Notes: generated by a model not told the origin, from the letters alone. A DNA stretch of 64,000 nucleotides from Vespa crabro (GCF_910589235.1 NC_060959.1:620001-684000); one strand, 5' to 3'; shown: positions 1-10,700, counted from the stretch's first letter. Numbers and translations are program-made.

Positions 1-481
1 AAAATTATTATTATTTTATCCTATTATCTGTTCAATAAATAAAACGGGGAAAATTAAACATAACCAACTGTAACAAATCTTTTTGACGCCCAATAAAATA
101 GGTATCTTAATATCGAATGATGGCATTACAAGAATCTACATCAACGATTTATGATACAAAGGAATCTACTTCACCGAAGATCACTAAAAAGATTCTTTGG
201 TTGGTGTTTAAATAGGAATATACTTTACTGACTGTTGATGAAGTAAGAATCTAATTAACCATCAGTCATTAGCAACGGGTTCTGTTTACGACTGTCGTCT
301 AAAGGAAGATTTCTTTGTAGTTAACTGATACTTTATCATCAATCGATAAAGAATAGTTGTTTTACCATTTATAAAAAAAGAATTTACTTTACTGAGAATC
401 GGTAAACATCAATCTTCTTCAGTGATTCTTGGTATAACGGATAACTGTTATATAGATCGTCGGTGAACGGCAAGCATTTAA
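1..481. other. AT-rich intergenic DNA with weak repeated motif
   Basis: I see no gene here. A loose motif of the form GAATMTACWTYAMYGA recurs on the + strand near 132, 162, 215 and 380, at irregular spacings of about 30, 53 and 165 bases. This may be a remnant of a decayed short tandem repeat, but the spacing is too irregular to be sure. An in-frame TAA at 479-481 closes the frame of the downstream ORF, so that ORF does not extend into this stretch. Confidence 0.4.
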
Positions 482-679
482 TTAGAGACATTTTTGCGGA
501 CATTAGAGACGGCCAGTGTTGATGGCCTATTTGCACAGAGACTATCCTCGACTCATCCTAGGAAGTCGATACGAGGCACGGAATCCATCGATTTCTCCGC
601 GAAATATCGCTTAACGCGTATCCGTAAATTAATGGAAGAACGCAATTTCTTGGAAGGTCCTATAGAGGTTATAAAATAG
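482..679 (+). CDS. Possible terminal exon or decayed ORF, unknown product
   Basis: An open frame runs from just after a TAA at 479-481 to a TAG at 677-679 and has no ATG near its start, so it is not a complete gene. It is noticeably richer in G+C than its surroundings and uses varied codons (GCC, GGC, TCG, CGC, ACG) unlike the A/T-driven random frames nearby. The predicted peptide is hydrophilic and basic-acidic mixed, with the segment RLTRIRKLMEERNF near the C-terminus. Candidate splice acceptor AGs lie at 484-485 and 505-506, but neither has a strong pyrimidine tract. It could be the last coding exon of an upstream gene, a fragment of a transposon ORF, or chance. I do not recognise the family. 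Confidence 0.25.
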   Translation, partial: LETFLRTLETASVDGLFAQRLSSTHPRKSIRGTESIDFSAKYRLTRIRKLMEERNFLEGPIEVIK

Positions 680-685
680 ATGCAC

Positions 686-722
686 GATTTTAATTTGTAA
701 CTTCGTGATTTTAATTTGTAAC
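686..722. repeat. 16-bp direct repeat, two copies
   Basis: GATTTTAATTTGTAAC occurs at 686-701 and again at 707-722, a period of 21 bases. It begins a few bases after the stop codon of the preceding ORF. It looks like a minimal tandem duplication and no function is evident. Confidence 0.8.
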
Positions 723-1378
723 GATATATTTCACGTATTGAGATGAAAAGGTTGCAATATACGTGTTTCGTTTTTGTGTCTTGTTAATTGTGCTGGCTCC
801 CTTCGAGTGAGGCTTGAGCAGTGTTGCTACTAATATTCGATTGTCTTAATACATTGCACACGGGTTAAATATCAGTCACCAAAACTCTGAATACCAGTCG
901 CACTTGCTTGTCTCTAAAAAATTAAGTTAGAAAATATAGGGAAAGGGAAATAATGATGCTTATTGATCGTGGACGTCTCAGGATAGTTTCTATATATATA
1001 TATTATATTAATCAGCCTTTGGAGATATAATTTCCGAATTGTTTTCCATTTTTCTGATAAATTGCAAAATTATCTTATGCTTCAGTTATGCATTATTAAT
1101 GCAAATTCGATCTAATGAATTAAGAAGGCGTTGCATTCTATTTATTAAATGAACTTCAACACGACGATAATATCGTATCATTGATTATATATAATTATAT
1201 AATCCTATCGATGTGTTATATATGGCACATTATATATTATAATTACTTCGATATTAATCATTAAAATAAAATACTTTTAATAACAGATAACGATCATATA
1301 TAAGAACGCAAAGACAAGAGAAAAACAAAATGATAAAAAAGTAAAGATATCGATCACCCTATGTAACCTACATACATA
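723..1378. other. AT-rich intergenic DNA, no gene seen
   Basis: No open frame of interest is present on either strand. TA-rich tracts occur near 990-1012 and 1184-1240, the latter with imperfect inverted symmetry (ATTATATATAATTATATAAT near 1184). The GC-richer piece near 790-820 was examined for a tRNA fold and rejected. Confidence 0.5.
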
Positions 1379-1690
1379 TACAGAGTGTCCAAACGAAAAG
1401 TGTCAATCAAGATTATTATGAAATCTAATGACATTTTCAAAAAATGCCAGATCTAGTCAATATTGTCTTCGAGGGGGATAAATCCATTTTTCTTTAGGTT
1501 AACTTCCTAAGGGGATGACAACCACCTCAAAAGTTTTAAATGGCAAAAGGAGACGAGAGGCATATCATTTGAAACCTCTTTTCATTCTTTTTACAATGGT
1601 AATCATTTTTTCCATTTTAAATCGATAGTTATTGAAAAAATGCGATTTTAAGTCTTTGTTCGATAACAACTTTTATTTTATTATATGTTA
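1379..1690. mobile_element. Probable interspersed-repeat fragment (non-coding)
   Basis: The stretch opens with ACAGAGTGTCC (about 1380) and is compositionally distinct: it has purine-rich blocks around 1470-1560 (GAGGGGGATAA, AAGGGGATGAC, GGAGACGAGAGGC) in otherwise bland AT-rich DNA. Termini beginning ACAGGGTGTCC-like and bodies of this texture are common among dispersed repeats in insect genomes; that comparison is from general memory and is unverified. No matching inverted terminus was found downstream and no transposase or reverse transcriptase frame is present, so this would be a truncated or non-autonomous copy. The limits are approximate. Confidence 0.3.
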
Positions 1691-2739
1691 AAAAAGTTCA
1701 AGTGTAATTAATAAAACTAATTCTTATTTTATTCCTAACGACTGAATGAATCATACACGTTAAATGAAATGAATCTTCAGCTAACTTTTTAATTCATTCC
1801 TCCTTCAGATATTCGAGAACATAATCCGGCAATCATCTATTCGCTTACTTCTTTTAATTCGACTTCCCGTATATTTTGCCGAAATAATTGGCATATCCTT
1901 CGAATAGGTCCGAGCTATACTGAGGCCTATTGATAAGGAAAATGTTTTTAAAGAAAAATACCGATCTCTTTAAAGAAAAAGAAAAAAATAATAATAAATG
2001 TCGAATTCGCTGATGAAAATTTTCTCAGCGTTTAATGCTATAGATATTAAAACGATGGCTTACGTATTCAGTGATCGAGATTTTATTCACAATATAATAA
2101 ATAATTAGTTAATAAAAAACCTGACACTAGTATTGTAATAAATTATGTCACTTATTCGTTCCAATCGTTCAACTTATCGTCAAATAAAAATCTTAAATAA
2201 GCCAATGCTTTGGTTAACGCTTTCTACTATCATTATTGTAGATATCAATCTCTCAAATCTTCGATAATGCTTTAGTGGATTTTTTGTTCTTTTCCATAAA
2301 AAGATTGGAAACTGGAAATACAGAAACTTTAACTGATAGATCCTTATAATGATTATTTTGTTTCTCAGATATTCACATATTTGCACTGCTCGACGATATA
2401 TTACCAAAGCTAAATTGGTCCATTGAATAGATAAATGTACGTGTGAGAATAGATTGCCATAGCAAGATTAATACAAGAACGTGGTCCACATCTTATTCTT
2501 CTTTCATCAACGATCGTTCTACCATCATGAAACAAACCAATTTCCACATTCAATTAGCAGAAAATATGTTCCGTATGATCAATTAAACGAAACTCCATTC
2601 CAGTTAACCAACATGAACTCTCTTATCATTGATTTCCACACAATCTTCAGTGACAATTCTCCTTAAGCATCAATTGTAATAAACTGCTTTCCTTCTCCTC
2701 TAGGATTGTTATTAGGCTAGTAGATTTGATAGGATAAAT
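1691..2739. other. AT-rich intergenic DNA, no gene seen
   Basis: Short open frames on both strands (for example minus 2180-2407 and plus 2481-2666) have AT-driven composition. The plus frame lacks an ATG, opening at GTG. None shows a recognisable motif. The minus-strand sequence between 2430 and 2700 could be decayed flank of the ORF at 2740-2991, but I could not link them. Confidence 0.4.
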
Positions 2740-2991
2740 TTATTCTGTTTTTATTTTTGCATATTTACTGCAACTATGTTCTTCAATATCCCTTAAGATG
2801 CTTCTAATGATCTCTTGAATAGTTCTCTTGTTTTTCTCAATCTTTGCATGCAGAGTGAATCTTTCGATAGAAAAACCATCGACTAACTGACGAATACATA
2901 TTATCGAATGATATTCCTGAATCCTAAGATATTTTTCTTTTCTAATTTCATACAAATAACCGTTCTTATTCATTGAAAATTCAGTAGTCAT
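2740..2991 (-). CDS. Possible decayed ORF, weakly FLYWCH-like
   Basis: An 83-codon frame starts at an ATG (2991) and ends at TAA. Its residue use is balanced rather than AT-driven: an early NKNGYLYEIRKEKY segment, a Cys in IICIRQ about 20 residues later, then FTLHAKIEKN and, near the end, EEHSCSKY. The order of a GYxY segment, a Cys, a basic-aromatic stretch with Ala, and a late His-Cys pair loosely resembles a degenerate FLYWCH zinc-binding domain, a fold found in animal transcription factors and in MULE-type transposon proteins. The canonical Trp and the final His-x-His are missing, so this is at best a relic. Neighbouring DNA shows no partner exon. It may equally be chance. Confidence 0.25.
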   Translation of the reverse strand: MTTEFSMNKNGYLYEIRKEKYLRIQEYHSIICIRQLVDGFSIERFTLHAKIEKNKRTIQEIIRSILRDIEEHSCSKYAKIKTE

Positions 2992-3342
2992 GAAAGTTTG
3001 AATTTGGCGACATTCTCGTTGAGGACCTAGTAATTACCATCGAAAACATAAGTCAGAATTGAGATGAAAACACAGACACTTGGTACATACCAATTTAAAA
3101 GCCAATTCAATCTATTGCACAATGGAATATTCCTCTGTTGCATTCATTTTCTTAACATAGTAATAATCCAGTACATAATGATAATTTCTCAATCGACGTC
3201 ATCACCTTTTGTTCTTAAATGAAGTAACAGATTACTGAGCATCAATGATTGGCTCAAATTCTGAAACGTTGCACATTACAGTCATATATTGACATAATTT
3301 GAAAATAAAGAAAAAATACACTTTTGATTGAAATATTTCACT

Positions 3343-3369
3343 TAATAATAATAATAATAATAATAATAA
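3343..3369. repeat. (TAA)9 microsatellite
   Basis: This is a perfect run of nine TAA triplets flanked by non-repetitive sequence. It shows that the same triplet that builds the large downstream satellite also exists here as a short independent seed. Confidence 0.9.
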
Positions 3370-4234
3370 AGTTATTATCATCTCATATTTTCTTATTATG
3401 AATAAAAGAAAAAAATTGCGGTTTACTAAAATAATAACAGAAATATTTATTAAATTCTATTTTGCTTGCCGATAAACTATATACCAATGCTAGAATATTA
3501 CTAATTAATAGGATATTTCTTTCAAAATATTTTGTCAATTCTCTGCACGATTGTGACTCAGATCCGTTATTATTCTTTATAGAAATCTTCTGGTTTTTTC
3601 ACATTTTAACAATATGGTTTTCCAGACTTTATTATGATCCTCTTTCAATGATAAATGTAGTTCATTCACTTGTAACACTGCTTCATACCAAGTAAAAACA
3701 TCTTACTAAATGTCCGTCTAAAATAACATGTATTTTGGAAATAAAAATAGTTAATAAAAATAATCATTAAGAGTAAGTAGTACTATTAATAAAACCAATT
3801 AATTAGAACGAATAATATAATGGAAAGGTTCCGTAACTTCAGTACCAGCTTCTTCAAGTTGTTATGCTTTATTTTAAAAATAATTTCATCCGCTTTATTT
3901 CTTGATTTCTTATTTAAGTTAAAAGCTTTCAATTAAACTCATATTTAGAGGTTAGTTTTTAATTTCTACAAAGGAATATCATTTAACAAACTTTTAACAT
4001 GCTAATTTTAGTTTGAAGGTCAAAACCCTACTGAAAGGTTCATTAAGTGGATGACATAAATAATGTTTAATATGATATATAAGAAGAAATGAGTACTTTA
4101 ACTAAAAACTTTGAAAGAATACGTCGTTCGACAAATAAAGAAAGAAATATTAATCTTAAAAACCTATCTCATCTTTCGCAAAATGCGTGCGTGACTATGG
4201 CGACATGAACAAAATATCAACTTCAAGTGAAAAT

Positions 4235-4253
4235 GGCGATGGCAGTCATCGCC
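4235..4253. other. 7-bp perfect hairpin
   Basis: GGCGATG at 4235-4241 pairs with CATCGCC at 4247-4253 around the loop GCAGT. It lies in a slightly GC-richer patch. No U-run follows and no gene is attached, so no terminator or regulatory role is claimed. Confidence 0.5.
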
Positions 4254-5479
4254 CTACGTCTTGTCTATCCAATAATTGTATAAGCTTGCATTGATTGTAA
4301 CATATTAATGGGTTTCGATTGGGTAGAGTAGGTAATGTCAATAGACTGTGACCTCATATTTTTCAGTCTCTCTGAATGTAGATCTTTTTTAGATGGTCGT
4401 GTAGGTCTCGCAATGATCCGAATTAGATACGACGTTGATACGCATTTGTTTCACAATTGCATAAAGAATTATAAATATAATTGATACATATAATAACTAA
4501 TATATAAATTTACGATGAAAAATAAGATTTTGTAGAATATTTTGTCAAAAATAATTAGTGGGAACACAAATTATATCATTTTAATATGTATTAAAACATG
4601 ATTTCATTTCCATACTACATATAAGCATTTTTTTTCTATATCTATTTCCTTTTCACGACTATTACACTCTATACTACTTCAACTATTACTTCTACTGCTA
4701 CTACTACTAATTATATAATAATAAAAACGTATGTAAATATTACATACATAATGCTTATTTTATGTTATAATAATAAAAGCAGTGGTGATATGTTGCTATT
4801 TGAAAATCTCGGATTGAACGTCCTAAGCACGTTGTGCTTTTAAAATATACGCCATATTACGAATCGGAAGATAACAAACTTTAACGGGAATAAACAATTT
4901 TGGACAAAGGACATACATAATAAATATATATATTTCTTTTACTTTTCCTTCTTCTTATCATTCTTCCTATTGTTATATTGTTATATTATGTATTATTATT
5001 ATAATAACAGTAGTAGTAATACTAATGATACAAAGTAGATTACTCCTACAGAAGAATCCATAAAAAGTAGCGCTAAGAGAAAAACTCCGTAGATAATGTG
5101 GAAACGCATTGGTACTTTGATCTTTAATCTATCACTAATATTTTTTATTGGAAAATCATTAGACAAACATCGCGTTACTACGTACTAAGCTTCTGATAGA
5201 TTTATTACAGCAGCTATTTATGATAGTCAACTGTTGAAACAAAAGGTTGATTGTTAAGGTTTCCATCGACTTTCACCCGAAGAGTATTTGGTAATCTAAA
5301 ATTCCTGAATTCAATCATGACCTAATCTTGTCATTACAATGTGCATTTGTCTGTTTCTTTCAATTCGTTTCGTTAATTGGACTATTTGTTCTTATAGTTT
5401 TCCGTACTAAAAGTATTTTGTCGACATGAATTGGTGAATATTATAATTATATCAGCATGTAAAATGTGGATAGGTCCAT

Positions 5480-5590
5480 TAAAAGATTTCATATTCCGAA
5501 GATATACGTATTCGAACGAAAAGTCGTCTAACGTAATGAAATATTATTAAAAACCTCGCTACCGTTTAAAATGTTTTTATGTAATGCGGT
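5480..5590 (+). repeat. 330-bp satellite, leading partial unit
   Basis: Only the last third of a unit is recognisable: the TTTCATATTCCG block, the GTCTAACGTAATGA block and ATTATTAAAAAC, then GTTTAAAATG and TTATGTAAT. Upstream of about 5480 I could not align it to the other units. Confidence 0.6.
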
Positions 5591-5642
5591 ATATTGAATA
5601 CCGCATATTCAATATACCGCCGTATTCAATATACCGCATTAC
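5581..5642. repeat. 21-bp perfect inverted repeat with a third partial arm
   Basis: The 21-base arm at 5581-5601 is exactly reverse-complementary to 5622-5642. The 20-base spacer contains TATTCAATATACCGC (5606-5620), which is a direct copy of part of the right arm (5623-5637). The left arm can therefore fold with either of two partners, giving a 5-base or a 20-base loop. This is a strong, GC-containing stem in otherwise AT-rich DNA. Confidence 0.9.
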
Positions 5643-5670
5643 AAAATGGGGCAAAACAATGCCCCATTTT
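5643..5670. repeat. 11-bp perfect hairpin
   Basis: AAAATGGGGCA (5643-5653) pairs exactly with TGCCCCATTTT (5660-5670) around AAACAA. It directly abuts the preceding 21-bp inverted repeat. Confidence 0.9.
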
Positions 5671-5710
5671 ATGGTAACCGGTTCCGTATTAAATAATACC
5701 GGTTTGGTAA
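5671..5710. repeat. Third, imperfect foldback of the hairpin cluster
   Basis: AACCG plus GTATT on the left pair with AATAC plus CGGTT on the right around AAAT, leaving a 5-base bulge. GGTAAC occurs as a direct repeat at the two edges (5672-5677 and 5705-5710). Together with the two preceding stems this forms a foldback segment of about 130 bp that is absent from the other unit junctions of the 330-bp satellite. Confidence 0.55.
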
Positions 5711-6042
5711 CATTTTCCGAACTGTTACACAAGTTCCTTCGAAAATTTTACGCAACTTACTTATCTGTGTCAAGAGTCGCATTTTTCTCTGATATTTTAC
5801 GCCACTTTTTCGTTGCACCTCGTATTTAATCTACGCAAACACATTATATTTTTTTTATTTTGTTTTATAGAATTTGTTTTCGGAGGAATCGGAAGAGATT
5901 TCAATCTTTCATATTCCTTTGATAACTGTATACCCATGAAGAATTGTAAAACGTAACGATATATTTTTAAAAACTGCACATTCGTTTAAAACAGGGCTTG
6001 TCGTACAGTTTGCTCGTAGTGCAGTTTGCTGAAATGTTTGGT
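5711..6042 (+). repeat. 330-bp satellite, unit 1
   Basis: It starts at CATTTTCCGAACTGTTACAC, carries TTCCTTCGAA at 5734-5743 and runs through the ACGCAAACAC block to GTAAAACGTAACGATAT. Its junction with unit 2 has a local duplication of CAGTTTGCT (near 6006 and 6022). Confidence 0.7.
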
Positions 6043-6360
6043 AAAATTTTTTGAACTTTGGCACAAATTTCTTCGAAGATATATCGATTCTTACCCATCT
6101 CTGTCGAGAATCGTATATTTCTTTGATTATTTTAAGGCAATTTTCTGCTGCTCTAAATCTCTTAATCTACGCAAACACGTAATATTCTTGTTATTTTCGT
6201 TATTCTGCATCGATAGAATTCGATTTCAATTTTTTATCTTCCTACGATATCTATATACCTGTCAGGAATCGTAAAACGAAAAAAAATATTATTAAAAATT
6301 ACAAATTTGTTTAAAAAGAGACTTTATTTTTATGTAACACGATCTGCCGAATTGTTTGAA
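6043..6360 (+). repeat. 330-bp satellite, unit 2
   Basis: It starts at AAAATTTTTTGAACTTTGGC, with TTTCTTCGAA at 6068-6077, GTCGAGAATCG, ACGCAAACACGTAATATTC and a GTAAAACGAAAAAAAATATT end. This is the best-preserved unit relative to the inferred consensus. Confidence 0.7.
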
Positions 6361-6701
6361 TATTTTTCGAACTGTGGCACAGCTTCCTTCGAAGTTATAT
6401 CGATTCGTACATTTCTGTGTCGAATATCGACCATTTCTCTAATGTTACACGCTAATTCTCCATCTCTATTAGTATTGTATCCTTGCAAGCACGTTATATT
6501 CTTGTTAATCTCCCTTTTTGCACCGCTAGATTCAATTTTTAGAGGAGGTGGACGAAATTTTATATTTTATGTTCCCACGACCGCTATATGCGCTAAAATT
6601 GTAGTTAAACATAACAAAATGATATTAAATCTCTGGAATACGTTTCAATTTACCTTGATTCTTATATAATTTAGACTGCTGAATCTTAATAACATTTAAT
6701 A
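6361..6701 (+). repeat. 330-bp satellite, unit 3
   Basis: It starts at TATTTTTCGAACTGTGGCAC with TTCCTTCGAA at 6384-6393. The core reads GTGTCGAATATCGACC, then GCAAGCACGTTATATTC. The 3' half is more diverged (AGGAGGTGGACG insertion-like segment near 6543). Confidence 0.65.
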
Positions 6702-7034
6702 ACATTTCTTGAATTGTGCTATATCTTCTTTCAGAGGTATTAAGATTTTACTAATATATGTCGAGAATCGCACTTTCTATGATATTACTCCAATTCTCCG
6801 TTATAGTTCGTAATTTATCCTCGCATGCAAGTTATATCGATTATATTCTCTGAATGAGCTGAATCGGTCAAAAACATTTTATTTGGATTCTGTCAAGATC
6901 TCATTTTTTCATATTCCGACAGTGTCTGTATTCGTTAGAATAGATATTAAACCTAACGTAATGATATTAAAATCTTACAATTATTTTCATGACATTCTTG
7001 TTTCTTATGAAATTTAGTCTGCGGAATCATCCTT
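6702..7034 (+). repeat. 330-bp satellite, unit 4
   Basis: It starts at ACATTTCTTGAATTGTGC, keeps GTCGAGAATCGCAC and GCATGCAAGTTATATCG, and retains the TCATATTCC and CCTAACGTAATGA blocks. It ends with TTATGAAATTTAGTCTGCGG, which matches the junction of the earlier units. Confidence 0.65.
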
Positions 7035-7060
7035 AAAATTTCACTGAATTATGAAACAAC
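7035..7060 (+). repeat. 330-bp satellite, unit 5 cut by the triplet array
   Basis: AAAATTTCACTGAATTATG at 7035 corresponds to the unit start (TTTTTGAACTGTGGC) of the previous copies. Within about 25 bases it gives way to TAATAATAATAATAG, so the triplet array begins inside the first tenth of a satellite unit. Confidence 0.55.
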
Positions 7061-7733
7061 TGTAATAATAATAATAGTTATAATAGTATTACAAATAATA
7101 ATTGTAATAGAAGTATCACAAATGTAATAATAATAGTAATAATATTGGTAATAATAGTAAAAATAACAGTAGATACAAAATAATTAATAATAATCAGTAT
7201 TAACTATTATTTTATTTTAACTATTAAAACTATTAAATATAATAATAATTGTAATAAACCTAAATATGATTTTAATAATGGTAATAAAATAACTATGGTA
7301 ATGATAATTATAATAATGACCATTATGATGATAATATTGATAATAAAATCAATAAAAGATAATGATAATAATCATTGAAATAGTAATAATAATAACGATA
7401 ATGAGGATAATAGTAATAAAAAAAATAATTATAGTAATAATATTAAAAATAGTAAAAAAAATTATTATAATAATAGTGACATTATTGATTACAAAAATTA
7501 TTATAATAATGTAGTTAATAATGATAAAAAGCAAAAGAAAAATGATAACAGCATTGATATTAATGATAATTTAAAATAAATAATAATAATAATAATAATC
7601 ATAATTATAATGCTAATAATGAAAAAAAATAATCATAACAATGATTATCATAATAATAATAATTATAATAATTATAGAAATAATAATAACAATAAAAAAT
7701 AATAATAACAATAATAATCATAATAATAATAAT
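7061..7733 (+). repeat. Decayed edge of the triplet satellite
   Basis: The triplet pattern is still visible but is heavily mutated: G and T are frequent (GTAATAGAAG, ATTGGTAATAATAG, GATGATAATATTGAT) and AAC triplets are scarce. I found no second copy of this part within the window. This fits an array margin that escapes homogenisation. Confidence 0.8.
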
Positions 7734-10700
7734 AAAAATGATAATAATAACAATAATAATAATAATAATAACGAAAACAGTAATAATAAAAGTAATAATA
7801 ATAATAAATAAATAAAAATAATAATTATAATAATATTAATAAAGACAGAAATAATGAAAATGATAATAATAACAACAATAACAACAATAACAATAACAAC
7901 AATAACAACAATAATAACAACAAAAACAATAATAACAATAATAACAATAACAAGAGTAATAAGAATAAAAACAACAATAACAATAACAACAATAACAACA
8001 ATAATAACAACAATAACAACAATAACAATAATAACAACAATAACAATAATAACAACAATAACAACAATAACAACAATAACAACAATAACAACAATAACAA
8101 CAATAATAACAATAACAACAACAATAACAACAATAAAAACAATAACAATAATAACAACATTAACAAAAACAACAATAACAATAATTACAACAATAAAAAC
8201 AATAACAATAATAACAACAAAAACAACAATAACAACAATAACAATAATAACAACAATAACAACAACAATAAAAACAATAGCAATAATAACAACAATAACA
8301 ATAACAACAATAATAACAACAATAACAACAATAACAATAATAACAATAATAACAACAATAACAACAATAACAACAATGACAACAATAACAACAATAACAA
8401 CAATAACAAAAATAACAATATTAACAACAATAACAATAGTAACAATAGTAACAATAATAACAACAATAACAACAATAACAACAATAACAATAATAATAAG
8501 AACAATAACAATAACAACAATAACAACAATAACAACAACAATAACAACAATAACAACAATAACAATAATAACCACATTAACAATAACAACAATATTAACA
8601 ATAATAACAACAATAACAACAATAACAATAATAAAAACAATAACAACAATAACAACAATAACAACAATAACAATAATAACAATATAACGTTAATAATAAT
8701 AATAATAATAACAATAATAACAATAATAACAACAATAACAACAATAACAACAATAACAATAATAACAACAATAACTATAATAAAAATAATAACAACAATA
8801 ACAACAATAACGATAATAACATTAATAACACTATTAACAATAATAACAATAATAACAATAATAGCAACAAGAACAATAATAACAATAATAAAAATAATAA
8901 CAATAATAACAATAACAATAACAATAATAACAATAATAACAATAATAACAATAATAATAACAATAATATCAACAATAACAACAATAACAATCATAACAAT
9001 AATAACAATAACAACAATAATAATAATAATAACAATAACAATAACAATAACAACAATAACAATAACAACAATAACAATAACAATAACAATAATGACAATA
9101 ATAACAATAATAACAATAATAACAATAATAAGAATAATAACAACAATAACAATAACATTAATAATAACAATAATAACAACAATAACAATAATAACAATAA
9201 TAATAATAAGAAGAAGAATAACAACAATAAAAATAACAATAATAACAACAATAACAACAATAACAATAATAACAACATTAACAACAATGACAACAATAAC
9301 AACAATAACGATAATAACATTAATAACACTAATAACAATAATAACAATAATAGCAATAAGAACAACAATAACAACAATAACAACAATAACAATAATTACA
9401 ACAATAACCATAAATACAATAACAACAATAATAACAACAATAACAAAAATAACAATATTAACAACAATAACAATAGTAACAATAATAACAACAATAACAA
9501 ATATAACAATAACAACAACAATAACAACAGTAACAATAATAACCACATTAACAATAACAACAATAATAACAGTAATAACAACAATAACAACAATAATAAT
9601 AATAACAACAATAACAATAATAACAATAATAACAACAATAACAACAATAACAACAATAACAACAATGACAACAATAACAACAAGAACGATAATAACATTA
9701 ATAACACTAATAACAATAATAACAATAATAGCAATAAGAACAATAATAACAATACTAACAATAATAACAATAATAACAATAACAATAACAATAATAACAA
9801 TTATAACAATAATAACAATAATAACAACAATATCAATAATAACAATAATAACAATAACAATGATAATAAGAATAATAACAACAATAACTATAACAATAAC
9901 AACAAAAATAACAACAATAACAACAATAACAATAATAACAACAATAACAACAATAACAATAATAACAATATAACATTAATAACAATAATAACAAAAATAA
10001 CAGTAATAACAACAATAACAACAATAACAATAATAACAATAATAACAACAATAACAACAATGACAACAATAACAACAATAACAACAATAACAAAAATAAC
10101 AATATTAACAACAATAACAATAGTAACAATAGTAACAATAATAACAACAATAACAACAATAACAATAATAATAACAACAATAACAATAACAACAATAACA
10201 ACAATAACAACAAAAATAACAACGATAACAACAATAACAATAATAACCACATTAACAATAACAACAATAATAACAATAATAACAACAATAACAACAATAA
10301 CAATAATAAAAACACTAACAACAATAACAACAATAACAACAATGACAATAATAACAATATAACGTTAATAATAATAATAATAATAACAATAATAACAATA
10401 ATAACATCAATAACAACAATAACAACAATAACAATAATAACAACAATAACTATAATAAAAATAATAACAACAATAACAACAATAACGATAATAACATTAA
10501 TAACACTAATAACAATAATAACAATAATAACAATAATAGCAATAAGAACAATATTAACAATAATAAAAATAATAACAATAATAACAATAACAATAACAAT
10601 AATAACAATAATAACAATAATAACAATAATAATAACAATAATATCAACTATAACAACAATAACAATAATAACAATAATAACAATAATAACAATAATAACA

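Larger units (their letters stand above)
2992..5479. other. AT-rich intergenic DNA with small simple repeats
   Basis: No gene is recognisable. The plus frame at 3462-3695 opens at TTG, encodes a hydrophobic AT-driven peptide and is not supported. Small low-complexity patches occur near 4670-4730 (ACT/TAC-like triplets) and 4935-5025 (pyrimidine-rich, then TTA/TAA triplets with AGTAGTAGTAAT). These are separate from the large satellite but show the same trinucleotide tendency. The local G+C rises slightly near 4190-4270. Confidence 0.5.
5480..7060 (+). repeat. Degenerate ~330-bp tandem satellite flanking the triplet array
   Basis: The same ordered motifs recur in each unit: a TTTTGAACTGTGGCAC-like start, CTTCGAAGATATATCGATTC, a GTCGAGAATCG-like core, ACGCAAACACGTTATATTC, then a TCATATTCC block, a GTAAAACGTAACGA block and a TTATGTAATTTAG-like junction. 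Unit starts fall at about 5711, 6043, 6361, 6702 and 7035, giving spacings of 331, 318, 341 and 333. Copies are clearly diverged, so the array is old. Orientation is constant. The spacings are not multiples of three, so the short open frames here (5584-5829, 6026-6274, 6307-6669) are by-products, although the first two share residues such as HKFLR and SxSR because they read homologous DNA in the same phase. Confidence 0.75.

Noticed and set aside
785..825. tRNA-like GC-richer patch containing TTCGAGT
   Set aside because: No cloverleaf could be drawn: acceptor and anticodon stems do not pair.
2180..2407. Minus-strand frame rich in Ile, Arg and Phe
   Set aside because: Composition follows local AT content; there is no motif and no neighbouring exon signal.
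3462..3695. Plus-strand hydrophobic frame
   Set aside because: It opens at TTG, is AT-driven and has no recognisable domain.
4235..4253. Hairpin as a transcription terminator
   Set aside because: There is no following T-run and no upstream gene, and such terminators are not expected in a eukaryotic nuclear genome.
5584..6669. Three short plus-strand frames (5584-5829, 6026-6274, 6307-6669) as a small gene family
   Set aside because: They lie inside the ~330-bp satellite. Their shared residues follow from repeat homology, and unit lengths not divisible by three break any common frame.
7825..8181. Poly-leucine frame as a membrane protein or signal peptide
   Set aside because: Leu comes from TTA/TTG triplets of the minus strand. 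There is no charged boundary or mixed composition typical of membrane segments.
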